Source: Apiospora phragmitis
Lineage: Eukaryota > Ascomycota > Sordariomycetes > Amphisphaeriales > Apiosporaceae
DNA: 64,000 nt
Assembly: GCA_038363925.1 (NCBI GenBank)
Contig: JAQQWL010000011.1
Location: forward strand, 5,518,001-5,582,000
Reading direction: 5' to 3'
Under the pieces are notes generated by a model, which was given only the letters and a program-made list of their open reading frames with translations, had not been told where the DNA came from and made no database searches. Shown piece by piece: positions 59,972 to 64,000 of the stretch (positions are counted from its first letter, which is position 1; every line of letters starts with the position of its first letter). A program made the translations under genes and the position numbers.

Positions 59972-62211
59972 TCACAAGTCCTCTTTAATTTCGTCTCGAG
60001 TCTTAGTCTTAACGAAGGCATGTTCTAAGAAGTGAAGCCACAACTCAGTCAGCTTTTTCTTCTTGCCCTTGTGCTTTTTCTTGCTCTTCTTCTCTGCATC
60101 GAATTCCTCGTCGTCTTTGTCTTCGTCGTCGTCGTCATCATCAGTGTCCTCATCGTCTATTTCGTTGTTTTCCGTATCACTATCACCACCTGATCGTAAC
60201 TCCTGGGTGAAAGGCGTTGAATCGGCAGGGGCCTGGCCGATACGATATGCCAGCTCTACAAAGCTGCGGACTGTCATGTCGTGAAGCTTGTAAAGATCGT
60301 CATGAAAGGTGGAATATTCGACTTCATAGTTAAAATTTCGGGGTTTAGGCTTATGCGAGGGTTTCTTGCCCCTGTGTTTGCCTTCATTCCACCCGCGAGG
60401 GGATATTTCATCGTCACTGATGCCTTCAGAGGTCATGTCATTGTTGATGTGGGTTAGGTTTGCGAAAAACTGAGTAAAGCCAGTGAAACTTAGAGTCTGA
60501 GGCGAATAAGCAGGGCCAGGTGCGGCTGTTTTGGACGGCCCCTCGGGAATGACGAGAGTTGCGGTTTTCTCGTTCTTTTCTTCCTTATGATTAGTTGCTG
60601 TCGAGTCGATCTCATCCTTCTTTGCCAAGGGGCGAATCGCTGCTCTGACCTCCGACATGGGGTCATTTTCTTCATCCGAAGACGAACCTCGTCTGACATT
60701 ACTCCATGTAGGAGCATCTTCGAGACCAGTGATATTGTACTCATAGATGCGGTAAGTCGGGTAGTAGTTCGGAACCACACTCGGCGAAATGAGCGAAAGT
60801 TGGAATCGTTCTGCCCATGGACCCCCAATGTCGCTATTTTTCTTGCCCTTCTTCTTCTTCTTGTGCTTCTTTTTCTTCTTCTTGGCCGTCTCTACTTCAC
60901 TGGTTTGTCGTACGGCAGCCTTGGGTAGTTTTGACCATGCTTCCCGAAGTTCCACGAGATAATCTTTGCCACTCTGTATCGACACCAAATCGTCGTCGTC
61001 GTCAGAAATAGAGTTGGTGTTCTTGTGCCCCTTTCGCTTCTTTCCCTTCTTGCCCGATTCTGACTTGTCGCGGTTGCTATCCAGCAGGTCGAGATCAATC
61101 TCATGGGTATCTTGAATCAAGAAGTGGTCAATGTTCATATGACCATAGGTGGCGCCCACAATGACATCGCGGTACTGCTGGAGCCATAACGTGTACTTCT
61201 GCCAGCATGTTTCCTCCCATAGTTGCTTCTCGCCAGTGCGAGCAGGAGGAACGTGGCCCATGAGTATAGCTTTCATCCCGCGACTGCGAAGGTTACTGAA
61301 CTGGACGTCGAGCCATGCAAACTGCTTGTATCCAGGTTGTGATGGCGAGACGCAGTCGTCGATGCCAGCATTTCGGTCAAAGAAGTACAACGTGTTGAGG
61401 CTGAAAACGGCCAGGTGATCTGGGACAACCTCCGTGTAGAACCATCCGCCATATTCGAATGCATGACGCTGCGCCTCGGGAATAAACGAATGCCAAACAT
61501 TAAGATATTTCCGGAGCCACCTATTGGGGCCAGCAGTCATGACATTGTGAGGTAGGATATCATTGTTGCCAAAAGTCGGTATAATGGGGATGGTGAGGCC
61601 CTGGGAGTCGGAGAAAGCGTTGGCGAGGCCATCCGCGATCATGCGGTTAGTTTTAATGACCTCTTTCTCTGTTCGCTCAATGGATTCGTCGCTGTCGTGC
61701 CTAGCAGAGTCGCCAGTCCAAATTACAAAATCGACCTCGTCCTGTACATTTTTGGCGAGCCAGTCAAAGGTCGCGTTGACAAGAGCGAAAGGCGAATCGC
61801 AATCGGAGGTTTCTGCGCCGTAGACACCAGCCGGGCCTTTCCCTTTGTGACAGGCGTCGTCCGCTTCGGTCGACGTGTGTGGTTGGTAATAAAGATCTGG
61901 ATGGAAGTCTGCTCGGGCCATAGGGTCACGTCAGTCATTGTTCTGCCCCTCGGGCCTGCAAGGTTTGGAGATAGAGAGAGAGACACACACATTGAAGTGT
62001 GGGATGTGGGAGTTTCTGACGCACCTGTAACATGCAGGAACCTGCCATGAAGTTTCCTCTGCGACGGTTTGATTTGTGGTTGGCTTTCACCGGCGTCGAA
62101 CTTTAGAACAGCCTGCTGCTCCGTCGGGGCTGGAAGTACAGGGGCAGCGGGCAAAAGCTCTATTGCGACCAGGAGCAGCAGCACCCAATTCCGCGACGGC
62201 GTCTGGAACAT
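59972..62211 (-). CDS. PPN1: Endopolyphosphatase (Ppn1 type), vacuolar
   Basis: Metallophosphoesterase that cleaves inorganic polyphosphate chains in the vacuole (family role). Exons are 62211-62025 and 61908-59972, 707 aa, with no frame break. Residues 9-26 (WVLLLLVAIELLPAAPVL) form a signal anchor. The calcineurin-like motifs are GRFLHVT joined to DFHPDLYYQP across the intron, DFVIWTGDSARHD, IPTFGNNDILPHN, ILMGHVPPART and VIVGATYGHMNIDHFL. This covers the metal ligands Asp, His, Asp, Asn, His and His. Low-complexity insertions rich in Lys (KKKKKKHKKKKKGKK) and Asp/Glu lie between the catalytic and C-terminal parts. Several Asn-x-Ser/Thr sites fit a glycosylated luminal protein, which in yeast matures by proteolysis. 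The intron has a GTGCGT donor and GAGCAG acceptor. Confidence 0.93.
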
Positions 62212-64000
62212 GGTGAAGAGCTGCTCGTAGATTGCTTGCTTCTCACGAACTTGCAGGAGAAGCAGATGGGTTGCATTGGAATATTCAGGTCCGACCTCTC
62301 AAGAACAGGCGCCAATATATGTGTCGAGTCGTGTAGTGGAACCTGAGTGCATCGTAGGAAGTAATACGCGGGACTCGGTTCCCTGCCGAAGATGTATTCA
62401 AACTTTTTTTTTTTATACCTTTCGTCGTTTGCTACTGTACTGCTTATTTTTAGTTTCTGGCTGATAATGGGCAAGCTTTGAGGCCAGCCCAGTAAAACCA
62501 GCTGAAAGGTGCGTCTTGGCGCCAGCTGAATTGTGACGACAGCCTAGAAAGCAGTGACGGAGCTGGCTGGTGCACGTAGGGTCTTCTGGGCTTCTGGTAG
62601 GGTCCCCTCGGCCGTGTCGGCTCGGGCTTTTGCTGCAAGATCCGATTTGCGTAACCAGGCCTAACCCAGGTAGTGATGGCCAAAAGGGAAACTGAGCGAG
62701 TTCCAAAAATCGATCAAAGAGCAACCATTATCCTTCGTTCTCTGAAGCACAACTTCGGGGCTTTTAAGAGGAGAAGCATTCCGGGGCAGTAGTTTTGTAG
62801 TATCCTATCCCAGACAGAACCCTTGACAAGCCCAAAGTCAATCCAGAGGTCTAGGCAGCTTGTAAGCCTAGCTGCAGCGAATGAGGATTTAGTATAGTCA
62901 CACGTGTAGACACAGGATCACCACAAGTTGGCACCATTTGACCAGATCAACACACGCACCTCTCGATGCTTATGCTCGTAAATGTCTCACGCGACCACGA
63001 GAGTGAGGCACACCAACCCACTGCATGACTTTCGTGGCTGGCAGTCCTTGGCCGTTGAAGGCCTAAGATGATGATATACACAACACTTAAGCCATTCAGC
63101 TTGGCTCGTCACGCAATACAGTATCTGATCTCGATTTGCACGCACAATAGGGGCTCCAGCCCAGACGATGGTAGTGTGCGGCTAGAACCGGAGCGTTCCG
63201 CTTGCATACCTTACATTTCGATACTCCCAGTGGAAAATTCCAGATATGGGAAGCAAGACAAAAACATCCGATATCCCGGCGTGAATTGGTACATACTAGT
63301 CGTGACAGTTCATTTCAGTATTTTTAATCTTCAGCATTCAAGCATACCTGGCAGGCTATCGAAAATGACAACAGTCAATATAATCGGTATTTCTAGGTAG
63401 GTAGGTAGGAACCGCAGCTGACATTGCTTTGTACCTTCCGTGACGTCATCTAGGGCGCTGGTCCTGTCTTGAATTCTGCCAAGCCCGAGATCTTCTTTTA
63501 CCTTACTAACCGAGCCATGTGTCTTGTGTACGCATGTAGGGGTGGCCTATCGAAGGAGACAGACGTAGCGATTTGAGTCGAGGACCATGAGATGAGGCTG
63601 GTTGATCTATCAGCTGCTGAATCCTGAATGGTTGGTCTTCGTAACAAATCCGACTTCTATGTAAAAGCCTGAGTGGGAGGTTGAAGAAAGAGGGCTGAGG
63701 GCTGTCAAGCTTATGGCGCTTTGACCACTGTTTGGAACAGAGTGGGAAATTGCTGCAAGAATAAAACCAAGAGTCCAAAGCCTGGAAATTTTCTCGTTTT
63801 TCTTCTTCTTCACATTCAAACGCACTGTCGGTTTCGACTTGTCTTGCAGACATGCCAAAACTTTTGGCTTAGTGTCTCATGGCTCAATCAATGTGCTAGA
63901 TCATCTTCAAAGCCGCTCGTTTGAGGGAATCCGATTTTACTCTCCGTATCGGCTTTCCATGGTTTTTCGTGGCTACATGCTGACAGCAAACTTGAGCTAA
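62212..64000. other. Intergenic region to window end, no gene seen
   Basis: 1.8 kb. The first part should hold the PPN1 promoter. Two overlapping minus-strand ORFs near 62413-62724 and 63506-63858 have random composition. GTAGGTAGGTAGG-type simple sequence occurs near 63398. Confidence 0.5.

Overview
The window is chromosomal DNA of a filamentous ascomycete, most likely a Sordariomycete (inferred). Genes are split by short introns of about 55-190 nt with GTRNGT donors, CTAAC/CTRAC-like branch points and YAG acceptors. The proteins are typical of Pezizomycotina: a nucleolin/Nsr1-type protein, a complex I 12 kDa subunit, TFIID subunits, a Rim15-type kinase, a fungal GPCR, a fungal bZIP and an endopolyphosphatase. 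I see no CRISPR array, bacterial operon, virus or intact transposon. I also see no convincing multi-gene novel system.

Layout. 0.8-2.2 kb (-): poly-Q protein with a C-terminal membrane anchor. 4.1-5.7 (-): nucleolin-like NSR1. 6.2-6.7 (+): complex I 12 kDa subunit. 7.4-8.2 (+): mitoribosomal mL54. 8.6-10.2 (-) and 11.3-12.1 (+): TAF7 and a TAF3-like protein, divergent. 13.1-16.8 (-): F-box protein of about 1,227 aa ending in a CaaX-like CMVM. 19.0-21.6 (+): GH15 gene with an in-frame stop, a frameshift and loss of a probable catalytic Glu. 22.0-22.4 (-): broken small ORF. 23.0-24.3 (-): membrane-anchored GH5. 25.4-27.2 (-): 7TM receptor. 27.2-35.5: gene-poor, microsatellite-rich. 35.5-41.3 (-): Rim15-like PAS/kinase/receiver protein. 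41.3-46.0: gene-poor. 46.0-46.9 (-): acyltransferase. 48.8-50.4 (+): bZIP factor. 51.1-53.0 (+): eIF3d. 53.7-54.8 (+): ribulose-phosphate 3-epimerase. 55.3-57.4 (-): Tpa1/Ofd1-type prolyl hydroxylase. 58.2-59.7 (+): cysteine-desulfurase-like PLP enzyme. 60.0-62.2 (-): endopolyphosphatase. 62.2-64.0: no gene seen.

The genes are mostly unrelated housekeeping and regulatory loci. The only functional pairing I would stress is TAF7/TAF3, two subunits of TFIID sharing one intergenic region.

A major caveat is reading-frame quality. I count 21 single-base frame breaks needed to read otherwise well-conserved proteins. Nineteen lie left of 27 kb and two right of 35 kb. They occur mostly at homopolymers and hit genes unlikely to be dead, so consensus error is the best explanation. 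Proteins described across these breaks are inferred, not directly encoded as given.
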